Notes: generated by a model from the sequence alone, not told the origin. DNA of 41,590 nt from DASPKT01 sp035626475 (GCA_035626475.1 DASPNP010000064.1:1-41590), one strand, 5' to 3'. Counted from the stretch's first letter, positions 1 through 8,371 are shown. Numbers and translations: made by a program.

Positions 1-1
1 G

Positions 2-151
2 CGCGAGGGGCCGCTGAAGGCCTTCTACGACCGGCTGCGCCAGCGCGGCAAGCCGGCCAAGGTGGCGCTCGCCGCCTGCATGCGCAAGATCGCCACCATC
101 CTCAACGCCATCGTCCGAGACCAGACACCCTTCCAGAACAATCCCGCCTGA
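2..151 (+). CDS. IS110-family transposase, C-terminal fragment
   Basis: The window opens inside an ORF whose last 49 residues (LKAFYDRLRQRGKPAKVAL through NPA, then TGA) look like the C-terminal end of IS110/IS116/IS902-type transposases. The recognisable part is the pattern 'K.AkvAlaACMRKiatILNAivRD'. This family uses a DEDD RuvC-like domain plus a C-terminal serine-containing domain, and only the distal part of the latter is present here. The 5' part lies outside the window, so I cannot tell whether the element is intact. IS110 elements often lack clear terminal inverted repeats, and none is evident between 152 and 186. Assignment is by pattern recall only. Confidence 0.75.
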   Translation, partial: REGPLKAFYDRLRQRGKPAKVALAACMRKIATILNAIVRDQTPFQNNPA

Positions 152-186
152 ACCCGTCCAACACAGTTGCTACGGGCGATCTGGGA

Positions 187-1005
187 TCACCCCTGCCCGG
201 GCACCTTCAGCCCGCGCGCCGTGGCGGCCTTGGCGAATTCCTCCTGGGAGCGGCGGCTGATGCGGTCGCCCCAGGAGACGCCCATGCCGACCACCTGCTG
301 CATGATCTGCGGCGTCTCGCGCAGCATCTTCTTGCCGACGTCGGACTGATAGAAGGCGATGATCCGCTGCAGGTCGGCGGCGCCGAAGCGCTGGGCGTAG
401 AGCTTCGCCACCTCCTCCATGAAGGCGGGCATGTCCTCGCGCAGTTGCGGCAGGAAGAAGTCGCTGACGAAGGACTCCACCTCCGGCCCCTTGGTCGGGT
501 TGGCGATCTTCATGGTCTGGGCGATCTGCTGCACGGTGGTCGAGGCCATCTGCTCGCCCAGCACCGTGGCCCCGGTCATGTCGATGAGCTTGCGGGCGAG
601 GTCCAGCGCCCGGGGATCGACCCCGGTCGTCGCCGCGCCGGCCGAGGGGCGGGAGCCCTGGGCCGCCGGCGCCTGCGCGGCGGGAGCTTGCGCCGCGGGG
701 GCTTGAGCGGCCGGTGCCTGTGCAGCTGGGGTCTGAGTGGCGGGAGCCTGCGCGGCCGGGGCGTTCGCCGCCGGTGCCGCCTGCCGCTGGGCGGGCGCCT
801 GGGCGGCGGGAGCTTGCGCGGCGGGCTTGAGGTCCGTCGGCTTCTGGGCCGGCTGTCCCTGGGCGGGCGCGGGTTGCGCCTGGGCGGGAGCCGCCTGGGC
901 CGGTGCCGCCTGGGCGGGGGCCGGCTGCGCCTGGGCATGCAGGGAGGCGGGTGCGGCGCCCAGCAGCAGGGCCAGGGCCAGCAGTCTCGTCGCGCGCACC
1001 GGCAT
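187..1005 (-). CDS. DUF2059 domain exported protein with Ala/Pro/Gln-rich linker
   Basis: Predicted periplasmic protein of 272 aa. The start at 1005 is chosen because GAGG lies 5 nt upstream and the product then begins with a clean signal peptide (MPVRATRLLALALLLGAAPA, cleavage near LHAQA). The next ATG upstream would add residues ahead of the signal peptide. Residues about 25-130 are low-complexity repeats of PAQ/APAAQ units. The C-terminal part, about residues 150-270, matches DUF2059: a helical domain with 'FYqSdvGkKml.e.P.im' and an 'E.fv..ff.p.l.e.mp.fm' segment. Function is unknown; family members are exported. It is the last gene of the minus-strand group from thrC and lies 65 bp beyond the GNAT gene. 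The linker is probably flexible and may span cell wall or periplasm (inference). Confidence 0.8.
   Translation of the reverse strand: MPVRATRLLALALLLGAAPASLHAQAQPAPAQAAPAQAAPAQAQPAPAQGQPAQKPTDLKPAAQAPAAQAPAQRQAAPAANAPAAQAPATQTPAAQAPAAQAPAAQAPAAQAPAAQGSRPSAGAATTGVDPRALDLARKLIDMTGATVLGEQMASTTVQQIAQTMKIANPTKGPEVESFVSDFFLPQLREDMPAFMEEVAKLYAQRFGAADLQRIIAFYQSDVGKKMLRETPQIMQQVVGMGVSWGDRISRRSQEEFAKAATARGLKVPGQG
655..935. repeat. Imperfect tandem repeats encoding APAAQ/PAQ linker
   Basis: On the minus strand this stretch repeats short GC-rich units that encode APAAQ, QPAPAQ and related pentamers within the DUF2059 protein. Unit number is likely to vary between strains by slippage (inference). Confidence 0.7.
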
Positions 1006-1070
1006 CACATCCTCGAATCCCATCCGAACGGTGGATGCATGATCCACTTACGGAGAGGCGGTTGCAACGA

Positions 1071-1706
1071 TCAGCCGCGCCACTCGTCGCGCAGGATGCC
1101 GAACAGCAGATGATCAGCCCAGCGCCCGTCGATGCGCAGATAGCCCCGGGCGTAGCCCTCGTGCTGGAAGCCGACCTTCTCCAGCACGCCCCGGCTGGGC
1201 TCGTTGGTCGGGATGCAGGCCGCCTCGATGCGGTGCAGCCCCAGCTGGTTGAAGGCGAAGTCCAGCACCAGCCGCGCCGCCTCGGTGGTGAAGCCCTGGC
1301 GGGCGTAGGGCTTGCCGACCCAGTAGCCCATGGTGCCCATCTGCGCCACGCCGCGCCGGACGTTGGTCAGCCCGATGCCGCCGGCGACGCGGTCGGTCGC
1401 CCGGTCGAACACCAGGAAGCCGTAGCCCTCGTCCGAGCGCCATTCCGCCGCCTGCCGCCGCACCCGGCGCAGGAAGGAGGCGCGGGTCAGCGCGTCGGAC
1501 GGCCAGGTCGGCTCCCACGGCGCCAGGAACTCGCGCGAGCGCTCGCGCAGGGTGGCCCAGTCGCGCCAGTCCTTGGGCTGGGGCGGGCGCAGATACACGC
1601 GCACGCCCTCCAGCCGCACGGCGGGCGGTCCCAGGAACCCTGGCGTCAGCAGCCGCATCACGGGCGAGGCGCCTCCCATCGACATCAGCCCGTCCGCCTC
1701 ACGCAA
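1071..1706 (-). CDS. GNAT-family N-acetyltransferase, RimJ/RimL type
   Basis: 211 aa, close to the roughly 190-aa RimJ proteins, which acetylate the N-terminus of a ribosomal protein with acetyl-CoA. The N-terminal 'VRLEGVRVYLRPP...DW..WA.LR' is the usual RimJ opening. The acetyl-CoA binding region follows as 'GTMGYWVGKPYARQGFTTEA' with the Q/RxxGxG-like loop, then 'HRIEAACIPTNEPSRGVLEK' and 'GFQHEGYARGYLRIDGRW.DH', which are characteristic late GNAT motifs. The start at 1706 overlaps the end of the M16 gene by 8 bp, suggesting translational coupling. Internal Met codons at residues 8, 10 and 17 are alternatives. The actual substrate (ribosomal protein or other amine) cannot be read from sequence. 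Confidence 0.85.
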   Translation of the reverse strand: MREADGLMSMGGASPVMRLLTPGFLGPPAVRLEGVRVYLRPPQPKDWRDWATLRERSREFLAPWEPTWPSDALTRASFLRRVRRQAAEWRSDEGYGFLVFDRATDRVAGGIGLTNVRRGVAQMGTMGYWVGKPYARQGFTTEAARLVLDFAFNQLGLHRIEAACIPTNEPSRGVLEKVGFQHEGYARGYLRIDGRWADHLLFGILRDEWRG

Positions 1707-2955
1707 GCCGGGCGGCGATACGGTCGTAGGACTCCAGATCCGCCAGCGGGCCCAGCGCCGCCACCACGGGCGGCCGCTCCCGCAGCCGCAGGGCGCAGCG
1801 CCGCACCGCGTCCAGGTCCACGGCGTCGACCTTGGCGATAATCTCGGCCGTGGTCATCGGGCGGCCATGGACCAGCATCTGCTGCCCCAGCTGCTCGCAC
1901 CTGGACATGGTGCTCTCCAGCGACATCAGCAGGCTGGCCTTCAGCTGGGCGCGGGCGCGGGCGACCTCCTCCTCGGTCACGTCATGGGACGTGCGGGCGA
2001 TCTCGTCGCATACCACGGGCACCAGCTCGCCGGCCTGGTCGGGGCCCGTGCCGGCATAGACGGCGAAGATGCCGCCGTCGCGGAACGGGTTGGCGAAGCT
2101 GTAGACCGAATAGACCAGCCCGCGCTTCTCCCGCACCTCCTGGAACAGGCGGGACGACATGCCGCCGCCCAGCAGGGTGGAGAGGACGGAGGTGGCGAAA
2201 TTGTCCTCGTGGTGGTGGCCGACCGACTGGAAGCCCAGCACCAGGTGCAGCTGCTCCAGGTCGCGCTCCTCGCGGTACTCGCCCGGGGTGTAGACCGCCT
2301 GCTCGTGGGCGTTGGTGCCGCCCTTGGGCAGGCCGGAGAACATGCGCTCGGCCATCTCGACCACGCGCTCATGCTCGATGCGGCCGGCGGCGGCGACCAC
2401 CATGTTGGCGCCGGTGTAGCTGCCCCGCGCATAGGCCAGGCAGTCCGCGCGGCTGAGGCTGCCGACGATGTCGGGCGTGCCCAGCACCGGGCGGCCGACC
2501 GGCTGGCCCTGGAAGGCGGCGGCCTGGAAATGGTCGAAGATGATGTCGTCGGGCGTGTCCTCGGCCTGGCCGATCTCCTGCAGGACGACGGTGCGCTCCT
2601 TCGCCAGCTCCGCCTCGTCCATGACCGCGTGCTGGACCATGTCCGACACGATGTCGAGGGCGAGTTCGGAATCCTCCTTCAACACCTTGGCGTAGTAGGC
2701 GGTGTGCTCGCGCGTGGTGTAGGCGTTCAGGTGCCCGCCCACATCCTCGATCTGGCGGCTGATCTGGAAGGCGTCGCGCTTCGGCGTGCCCTTGAACAGC
2801 ATGTGCTCGACCAGGTGCGCGACGCCGTTGACCTCCGGCCGCTCGTCGCGGGTGCCGACGCCGACCCAGACGCCCAGCGACACCGTCTCCACGCCCGGCA
2901 TGCTGTCGGTGGCGACGCGCAGGCCGCTCGGCAGTTCGGTGACCCGGGCGCTCAT
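1699..2955 (-). CDS. M16 family zinc metallopeptidase (processing-peptidase-like)
   Basis: 418-aa pitrilysin/processing-peptidase family protein. The inverted zinc motif HxxEH is intact as HLVEH (H47, E50, H51), followed about 75 residues later by the expected glutamate region ('ERTVVLQEI'). The C-terminal half contains the conserved 'SSRLFQEVREKRGLVYSVYS' segment. There is no signal peptide, so it is probably cytoplasmic, like the single-domain bacterial relatives of mitochondrial processing peptidase. Its ATG overlaps the thrC stop (ATGA at 2955-2952), a sign of coupling. This thrC-M16-acetyltransferase order is, as I recall, common in Rhodospirillales. Substrate unknown. Confident on family and on being catalytically competent. 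Confidence 0.92.
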   Translation of the reverse strand: MSARVTELPSGLRVATDSMPGVETVSLGVWVGVGTRDERPEVNGVAHLVEHMLFKGTPKRDAFQISRQIEDVGGHLNAYTTREHTAYYAKVLKEDSELALDIVSDMVQHAVMDEAELAKERTVVLQEIGQAEDTPDDIIFDHFQAAAFQGQPVGRPVLGTPDIVGSLSRADCLAYARGSYTGANMVVAAAGRIEHERVVEMAERMFSGLPKGGTNAHEQAVYTPGEYREERDLEQLHLVLGFQSVGHHHEDNFATSVLSTLLGGGMSSRLFQEVREKRGLVYSVYSFANPFRDGGIFAVYAGTGPDQAGELVPVVCDEIARTSHDVTEEEVARARAQLKASLLMSLESTMSRCEQLGQQMLVHGRPMTTAEIIAKVDAVDLDAVRRCALRLRERPPVVAALGPLADLESYDRIAARLA

Positions 2956-4373
2956 GCGGCACCCTGGGTCTTGGCGCGCGCCGCCCTGGACCGCTCCGCC
3001 ACGAAGCGCTTCACCGTCTCTGCATCGTTGGGCAGCACGGACACGCGCTCCTCGCGCTCGTAGAGATCGGCCAGCTTCGGCGGCAGGCCCGGGCGGATGC
3101 CCGTCGCCTTCAGCACCGCGTCCGGGAACTTGGCCGGGTGGGCGCAGGCCAGCGTCACGATGGGGATGGCCGGGTCCAGGTCGGCGGCGCGGGCGGCGAA
3201 CAGGCCCACCGCCGTATGCGGGTCGATCAGCATGCCGGTCTCGGCATGGACCTGCCGCATGGTCGCGGCCGTGGCCTCCTCGTCGCAGCGGTGGCCCTCG
3301 AACAGGGCGCGGGCGTCGGCCAGCTGCTTGGCCGTGACCATGAAGCTGCCGGTCTCGCGGAAATGGCGCATGGCCAAGTCGACGCGCCCGCCCTCGCGGC
3401 CCATCAGGTCGAACAGCAGCCGCTCGAAGTTGCTGGAGACCTGGATGTCCATGCTGGGGCTGATGGTCGGCACCACCGGCTGCATCGACATGGTGCCGCT
3501 GCGGAAGAAGCGGGCGAGTATGTCGTTGCTGTTGGTGCCGACGATCAGCTTCGCCACCGGCACGCCCATCGCCTTGGCGGCGTAGGCGGCGTAGACATTG
3601 CCGAAATTGCCCGTCGGCACGGCGAAGGCGACCTCGCGGTCGGGCGCGCCCAGCTCCACCGCCGCCACCACGTAATAGACGATCTGGGCCATGATGCGGG
3701 CCCAGTTGATGGAGTTCACGGCCGAGAGGGACAGGGCGTCGCGGTAGGGCTGGTCGTTGAACAGCGCCTTCACCATGTCCTGGCAATCGTCGAAGGTGCC
3801 CTCCAGCGCCACGTTGTGGACGTTGGACGACAGCACCGTCGTCATCTGCCGGCGCTGCACCTCCGAGGTGCGGCCCCTGGGGTGCAGGATGACGATGTCC
3901 ACCGCCTCGCGGTCGCGGCAGGCCTCGATGGCGGCGGAACCGGTATCGCCCGACGTGGCGCCCACCACCGTGACGCGCTGGCCGCGCTTGGCCAGCACAT
4001 GGTCGAACAGGCGGCCCAGCAACTGCAGCGCCACGTCCTTGAAGGCCAGCGTGGGCCCGTGGAACAGCTCCAGCACCCAGGTGCGCGGGTCCAGCTGCAC
4101 CAGCGGCGTCACCGCCTTGTGGTCGAACCCGGCATAGGCGTCGGCGACGATGCGGCGGAAGTCGTCCTCGGCGATCTGGCCGCCGACGAAGGGCAGCATG
4201 ATCCGCGCCGCGGCCTCGGCATAGGGCAGGCCGCGCAGCGCGCGCAGCTCGGCCGGCGACAGGACGGGCCATTCGGCCGGGACGTACAGGCCGCCGTCGC
4301 GGGCCAGCCCGGCCAGCAGCGCGTCCTCGAACTCCAGGGCGGGGGCCTTCCCCCGCGTGCTGACATACTTCAC
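2952..4373 (-). CDS. thrC: Threonine synthase
   Basis: Converts O-phosphohomoserine to threonine with pyridoxal phosphate, the last step of threonine synthesis, in the cytoplasm. 473 aa, full length for the longer proteobacterial type. It starts with the conserved MKYVSTRG. The PLP lysine is K112 in 'TLAFKDVAL', followed by 'GATSGDTGSAA' and the phosphate-binding 'PTGNFGNVYA'. It is the first gene of a minus-strand group running into the M16 protease through an ATGA overlap. A GAGGAG sequence lies about 13 nt upstream of the ATG, rather far for a ribosome binding site, but the N-terminus is well conserved so the start is secure. Confidence 0.97.
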   Translation of the reverse strand: MKYVSTRGKAPALEFEDALLAGLARDGGLYVPAEWPVLSPAELRALRGLPYAEAAARIMLPFVGGQIAEDDFRRIVADAYAGFDHKAVTPLVQLDPRTWVLELFHGPTLAFKDVALQLLGRLFDHVLAKRGQRVTVVGATSGDTGSAAIEACRDREAVDIVILHPRGRTSEVQRRQMTTVLSSNVHNVALEGTFDDCQDMVKALFNDQPYRDALSLSAVNSINWARIMAQIVYYVVAAVELGAPDREVAFAVPTGNFGNVYAAYAAKAMGVPVAKLIVGTNSNDILARFFRSGTMSMQPVVPTISPSMDIQVSSNFERLLFDLMGREGGRVDLAMRHFRETGSFMVTAKQLADARALFEGHRCDEEATAATMRQVHAETGMLIDPHTAVGLFAARAADLDPAIPIVTLACAHPAKFPDAVLKATGIRPGLPPKLADLYEREERVSVLPNDAETVKRFVAERSRAARAKTQGAA

Positions 4374-4548
4374 TGGCGGAGAACTCCTCGTATCGCGCGG
4401 GCGTACACTAGCCAGCCGCGCCGAGTGCGCGCAAGCGCCCCAACTCGCCAGCGCCGCGGACTTCCGGATAGGCCGACGCTTGTCACGCCCCCGGCGGGCG
4501 GTGTTGCGCGGGCGATGCTTAGGGGCACTACCTAATCGGAAGATGAGA

Positions 4549-4554
4549 TATATT
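4549..4554 (+). promoter_or_regulatory. Possible -10 element (TATATT) upstream of coiled-coil gene pair
   Basis: A short AT-rich island (4541-4560) in very GC-rich DNA contains TATATT about 56 nt before the gene at 4611. The expected -35 position reads CACTAC, a poor match, so the assignment is weak. Confidence 0.3.
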
Positions 4555-4610
4555 TAAAATGCCGGGCATCCTAGAGTGCCCCGGTTCGGGAGCGGGGGTT
4601 TGCGCGCGCG

Positions 4611-5165
4611 ATGACCTATCTGGAAGGCTTCATGCTGGGCGGGCTGCTGTCCGTGCTGGCCGCCGTGTTCGCCTGGCTCACGGGCAAGCTGGGCGAAGCC
4701 AACATGGACGGGCGCGCCGAGGCGGACTTCGCCAAGGAAAGGCTGCCCAAGCGGGCGCTGCTGGAGAGCCGGCTGGATCTGCGCCGCGCCGAGTTGCAGG
4801 CCGAGCTGACCCGCATCGGCGGCGAGGTCGCGGCCTTGCGCCGCCGCCGCTTCGTGCTGGAGAAGGACCTGCAGGACGCGAGGCGCGAGGCCGAGTCGCC
4901 GGTGCGCGTGGTGGGGCGCGAGGGTTACGGCAACCGTTTCCAGGCCTGGATGATCAACCGCCAGGTCCAGGCGGCGCAGTCGGAAGGCAAGACCCACGGC
5001 ACGCTGGACCCGGACTGGGCCGGCCCGCAGCTGGTGGAGATCTGGGCCGACAGCATGGAGGACGCCCGCCGCGAGGCGGCGCGCATCTACCCGGTCCCGC
5101 TGGGCTTCACCCTCATCAACATCCGGCTGCACCTCGACGAGGACGCGGCCGCCATGCAGGCCTGA
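4611..5165 (+). CDS. Membrane-anchored coiled-coil protein, unknown function (member A of pair)
   Basis: 184 aa, not recognised as a named family. One N-terminal transmembrane helix (about residues 6-24, GFMLGGLLSVLAAVFAWLTG) is followed by a charged, probably coiled-coil helix (about 35-95, rich in L/R/E with 'LRRAELQAELTRIGGEVAAL'). The C-terminal domain of about 75 residues contains 'LVEIWADSMEDARREAARIY' and 'PLGFTLINIRL'. The next gene has the same layout and a similar C-terminal motif, 4 bp downstream, so the two look like a co-translated paralogous pair. No strong ribosome binding site is visible (a GGAG/GGGG stretch lies 13-23 nt upstream). Topology is most simply a short N-terminus and a long soluble part on one side of the inner membrane. 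Confidence 0.75.
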   Translation: MTYLEGFMLGGLLSVLAAVFAWLTGKLGEANMDGRAEADFAKERLPKRALLESRLDLRRAELQAELTRIGGEVAALRRRRFVLEKDLQDARREAESPVRVVGREGYGNRFQAWMINRQVQAAQSEGKTHGTLDPDWAGPQLVEIWADSMEDARREAARIYPVPLGFTLINIRLHLDEDAAAMQA

Positions 5166-5169
5166 CGCC

Positions 5170-5694
5170 ATGATCGATGGACCCGTCGTCGTCGCCGCGC
5201 TGATGGCGCTGGTGTCGCTGATGTTCTTCATGGAGCGGGCCTGGTCCCGGGTGAAGGACGGCAAGCGCCGCGCCCGCGCGCTCATCAAGAAGCGCGGCGA
5301 GCAGGTGCAGCGCATCAAGAAGCTCGCCGCCGCCACCATGGTCTCCAAGCGCGACCTGCGCCGCCTCACCGCCGAGTACGAGGATCTGCGCGAGGACTGC
5401 GCCGAGATCGAGGTCAAGATCCAGACCGTCAGCCGGGCGGACAACCGGCTGTTCGTGCTGGAGGAGCGGCGGGTGCCCGCCGACAACAGCTGGGTGGTGC
5501 TGGTGACGGCGCAGCAGGCGGCGGAGTCGCCGCGTAGCGTGCGCGGCTGGTCATCCCGCAAGTTCCTGGTCTGGGCGCCCGACGCCGAGGCGGCCCGCGT
5601 CAAGGCCGAGCGCCGCTACCCGCCCGCCAACGGCTTCGGCGTCGCCGAGATCAACGCCTGGGTGAAACCCAAGCCCAAGATGCGGGCGGTGTGA
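5170..5694 (+). CDS. Membrane-anchored coiled-coil protein, unknown function (member B of pair)
   Basis: 174 aa, no named family recognised. An N-terminal transmembrane helix (about residues 5-22, PVVVAALMALVSLMFFME) leads into a very basic stretch (KDGKRRARALIKKRG) and a coiled-coil region (about 40-95). The C-terminal domain contains 'WVVLVTAQQ', 'KFLVWAPDAEAARVKAERRY' and 'GFGVAEINAWV'. The WA-(S/P)D-x-(E/A)-x-AR...A.R.YP...GF pattern matches the upstream protein, which supports common descent. The basic stretch right after the membrane helix suggests, by the positive-inside rule, a cytoplasmic C-terminus. The ATG is 4 bp after the previous stop and lacks its own clear ribosome binding site, so translation is probably coupled. 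Confidence 0.75.
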   Translation: MIDGPVVVAALMALVSLMFFMERAWSRVKDGKRRARALIKKRGEQVQRIKKLAAATMVSKRDLRRLTAEYEDLREDCAEIEVKIQTVSRADNRLFVLEERRVPADNSWVVLVTAQQAAESPRSVRGWSSRKFLVWAPDAEAARVKAERRYPPANGFGVAEINAWVKPKPKMRAV

Positions 5695-5761
5695 GGGGGC
5701 GGGGGGCTGACCGGTTGCCGCTGCTGGCGGAGTTGGGGCGTCCCCTTCGTCACCCTCTATG

Positions 5762-5905
5762 CCGTCGCCCCCGCGGAGGCGGGGACCCAGGCATTCCGCC
5801 TGCTCCACACATGAATCCGTAGGGCGCCAACGTTGCCGCTGGCGCCCTCTTCTCACTTCGGTAGCACGCTCGTTACCTGGGTCCCCGCTTCCGCGGGGAC
5901 GACGG
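5762..5905. repeat. Long inverted repeat, palindromic interspersed-type element
   Basis: Two 30-bp arms at 5762-5791 and 5876-5905 are near-perfect reverse complements. Each carries the core CCCCGCGGAGGCGGGGACCC or its complement, which is itself a hairpin. Between them 5821-5848 forms another hairpin (AGGGCGCC / GGCGCCCT, 8-bp stem, 12-nt loop). Such GGGGACCCAGG palindromes are common intergenic repeats in alphaproteobacteria (recall). It sits between the 3' ends of two convergent genes and may act as a bidirectional terminator. Confidence 0.8.
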
Positions 5906-5947
5906 GTGTAATGATTTCGCTCGGTTCCCTAACTCACGGTAGAGAGA

Positions 5948-7621
5948 TCAAGCCGCCCGGATAGACTGGATCAGCCCCTCGACCTCGCTGCGCAGGCGCT
6001 CGGACTGCTGGTCCAGCTCCTCGGCGACCGACAGCACCAGGTGGGCCGAGCTGCCGGTCTCGCCGGCGGCGCGGGTCACGTCGGCGATGGTGCGGGTGAC
6101 CTCCATCGTGTCGCTGGCGGCCTGCTGCACGCTGCGGGCGATCTCCTGGGTGGCGCCGGCCTGCTGCTCCACCGCCGCGGCGATGCCGGACGCGATGGTG
6201 TTGATGTGGCCGATCGTGTCGCCGATCCCCTTGATGGCCGAGACGGCGCCGCCGGTGGCCTGCTGGATGGCGGCGATCTGGCCGGAAATCTCCTCGGTGG
6301 CGCGCTGGGTCTGGGTCGCCAGCGCCTTGACCTCGCTCGCCACCACCGCGAAGCCCTTGCCGGCCTCGCCCGCCCGCGCCGCCTCGATGGTCGCGTTCAG
6401 GGCCAGAAGGTTGGTCTGGGCCGCGATGTTCTGGATGAGCTGCACCACGTCGCCGATCCGCGCGACCGCGTCGGCCAGCGAGGAGATGGTGGTGTTGGTG
6501 CCCTCGGCCTGGGCGACGGCCTCGCGGGCGATGCGCGAGCTGTCGGTCACCTGCCGGCCGATCTCGTGGATGGAGGCGGACAGTTCCTCGGTGGCGGCGG
6601 CGACCGTCTGCACGTTGCCCAGCGCCTGCTCGCTGGAGGCGGCGACGGCGGTGGCCTGCCGGGTGGTGTCGCCGGAAATGGTGGTCAGCGACCGCGCGCT
6701 CTCGCCCATGCGGTCGGCCGAGGCGCGGACATTGTCGACGATGGACTTCACGCTCGCCTCGAACCGGTCGGCCAGCTGCACCAGCAGGGCGCGGCGCTCC
6801 TCCTCGGCGCGGGCCTCGCGGGCGCCCGCCTCCTTCTGCAGGCGCTGCCGCTCCAGCCCGTTCTCGCGGAAGGTGGCGACGGCGTTGATCAGCTCGCCGA
6901 TCTCGTCGTTGCGGTCGGACGGGGGCAGGGCGGCGGTGAAGTCCTGCTCCGCCATGCGGTGCACGACGTCGGCCACCTCGCTCAGCGGCGCCACGACGCC
7001 CCGGCCGAAGAAGATGTAGATGATGCCGGTCATGGCGCCCGCGGTCAGCACGATCACCACCAGCGACACCATGGAGAAGATGTCGGAGGCGCGCATGGCG
7101 GCGTCGGCCTCGGCCTGGGTGCGGGCGGTGGTGCGGGCGCGGAACTCGGCGATGGGCTCCATCACCTTGGCGCGCACCACGTCGTAGCTCTCGTCGAACA
7201 TCAGGCCCCGCGCGCGGCCGAGATCGCCCTTCTCGGTCCACTTGATGGCCTCCTCCTCGGTGCGGTTCAGCTCCTCGGCGTTGGCCTGGGCCTGCTCGAT
7301 CAGCGCCAGCTCCGCCGCCGGGGCGCCCAGCTCCTTGAGGCGGGCGAGCACGCGGTCGCGGGTGCGGGTCTCGTCGCGCTCCTTCTTGTAGGCCTCCAGG
7401 TGCCGCTCCTCGCCGAAGGCGGCGTAGCTGCGGGCGGCGTTGGACAGGAAGTCGGCGGCCGTGACCAGGCGGGTGCCGAGCTCGGCGTATTCCGCCTGCC
7501 GTTCCAGCGCGTCGCGAACGGCCCGATCGTACTGGACCCTCGCCAGCTGCAGCGCCACCATGAGCACCGACAGCCCCAGCGCCAGCCCCGTGAACAGAAG
7601 CGTCCGGTTCCTGATCCGCAT
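5948..7621 (-). CDS. Methyl-accepting chemotaxis protein with periplasmic four-helix-type sensor
   Basis: 557-aa chemoreceptor. The start at 7621 follows a purine-rich AGGGGGCGGGCGAG and gives a short N-terminus before the first membrane helix (about residues 7-26). A periplasmic region of about 150 residues, predicted helical and rich in E/R/A (four-helix-bundle type), precedes the second membrane helix (about 181-205). HAMP follows ('APLSEVADVVHRMAEQDFTA', about 206-260). The cytoplasmic signalling domain has the invariant hairpin tip 'QTNLLALNATIEAARAGEAG' near residues 395-425, which contacts CheA/CheW. Q/E-rich flanks are likely methylation sites. No CheB/R-docking pentapeptide is visible at the C-terminus (SIRAA). 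Ligand unknown. No chemotaxis operon is adjacent, so it is an orphan receptor. Confidence 0.95.
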   Translation of the reverse strand: MRIRNRTLLFTGLALGLSVLMVALQLARVQYDRAVRDALERQAEYAELGTRLVTAADFLSNAARSYAAFGEERHLEAYKKERDETRTRDRVLARLKELGAPAAELALIEQAQANAEELNRTEEEAIKWTEKGDLGRARGLMFDESYDVVRAKVMEPIAEFRARTTARTQAEADAAMRASDIFSMVSLVVIVLTAGAMTGIIYIFFGRGVVAPLSEVADVVHRMAEQDFTAALPPSDRNDEIGELINAVATFRENGLERQRLQKEAGAREARAEEERRALLVQLADRFEASVKSIVDNVRASADRMGESARSLTTISGDTTRQATAVAASSEQALGNVQTVAAATEELSASIHEIGRQVTDSSRIAREAVAQAEGTNTTISSLADAVARIGDVVQLIQNIAAQTNLLALNATIEAARAGEAGKGFAVVASEVKALATQTQRATEEISGQIAAIQQATGGAVSAIKGIGDTIGHINTIASGIAAAVEQQAGATQEIARSVQQAASDTMEVTRTIADVTRAAGETGSSAHLVLSVAEELDQQSERLRSEVEGLIQSIRAA

Positions 7622-7847
7622 CTCGCCCGCCCCCTGAAAATGACCCAAGCCCGTTATTTTCCTTGAGACTACCACTTCCGTACGGGCTGGGAACGGGAAT
7701 CGCGCCGGGCGGGCCGTGACATCCCGCGCGGAAGGCTGGCCGAAGGGGTGAGGGGCGCCAAGCCGGTTGCGCGGGGGGCCGCCGGGCTGGCACAAAGTGC
7801 CTCCACGAACGGGGCCGGAGGGCCCCGGCGCACGCACGAGGAAGTCG

Positions 7848-8273
7848 ATGAGCAAGGCCAGTTTCCGCCACGCCCGGATCGCGATGCTGCTGCCCGTGCT
7901 GGCGCTGGTGCTGGGCGCCTGCGCCGCCAAGGCCCCGCCGGCGCCGCCCCCGCCCCCGCCGCCGCCGCCCGCGCCGACCGACATCGTGCTCGAGCCCTCC
8001 GACATGGAGAGCATCAAGGGCGCGCTGCGGCTGGCCGAGGTGAAGCCGGTCGACGAGATCGTCGGCTGGACCAACCCGGCCACCGGCAAGCGCGGCACCG
8101 TCAAGATGATCCGCGACGGCTTCGACGAGCAGAACCGGCTCTGCCGCGAGTTCCACATGATGGTGGCGCTGGAGAGGATGTTCCGGCACCAGACCGGCTT
8201 CGTCTGCCGGCAGCCCGACGGCGTCTGGGAGGTGGTGCAGGCCAAGGAGTACCCCCTCTACCGCCTGCCCTGA
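7848..8273 (+). CDS. RT0821-like surface-antigen lipoprotein with polyproline linker
   Basis: 141 aa. The start is fixed by GAGGAAG 4-10 nt upstream of ATG 7848. A lipobox (LVLGAC, lipidated Cys25) ends the signal sequence, so the protein should be processed by signal peptidase II, whose gene lspA is elsewhere in this window. Then comes a proline tract with nine consecutive prolines (about residues 31-39). The C-terminal half has 'WTNPATGKRGTVKMI', 'CREFHMM' and 'CRQPDGVWEVV'. This NP.tG..G / CREF / CRQ.DG.W signature is that of the RT0821/Lpp0805-type (17 kDa antigen-like) surface proteins, here without the glycine-zipper segment. Exact role unknown; outer-membrane anchoring is likely. Confidence 0.8.
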   Translation: MSKASFRHARIAMLLPVLALVLGACAAKAPPAPPPPPPPPPAPTDIVLEPSDMESIKGALRLAEVKPVDEIVGWTNPATGKRGTVKMIRDGFDEQNRLCREFHMMVALERMFRHQTGFVCRQPDGVWEVVQAKEYPLYRLP

Positions 8274-8371
8274 GCGGCGCCGGGCGCGACGACGCCCCGG
8301 GACCGCCATGATCGGCCGGTGTTATGGGGGTAGCCCCCTTGCCGGGCCCCCGTAAGCAAGAGCGTGAGCGC

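Noticed and set aside
655..935. Possible CRISPR or other spaced-repeat array in the repetitive stretch
   Set aside because: The repeats are contiguous, degenerate pentapeptide-coding units inside a reading frame with no unique spacers.
1699..4272. An 857-codon minus-strand ORF suggesting a thrC-M16 fusion
   Set aside because: Its first 439 codons are thrC read in the wrong frame. The real M16 protein begins at the ATG at 2955 overlapping the thrC stop.
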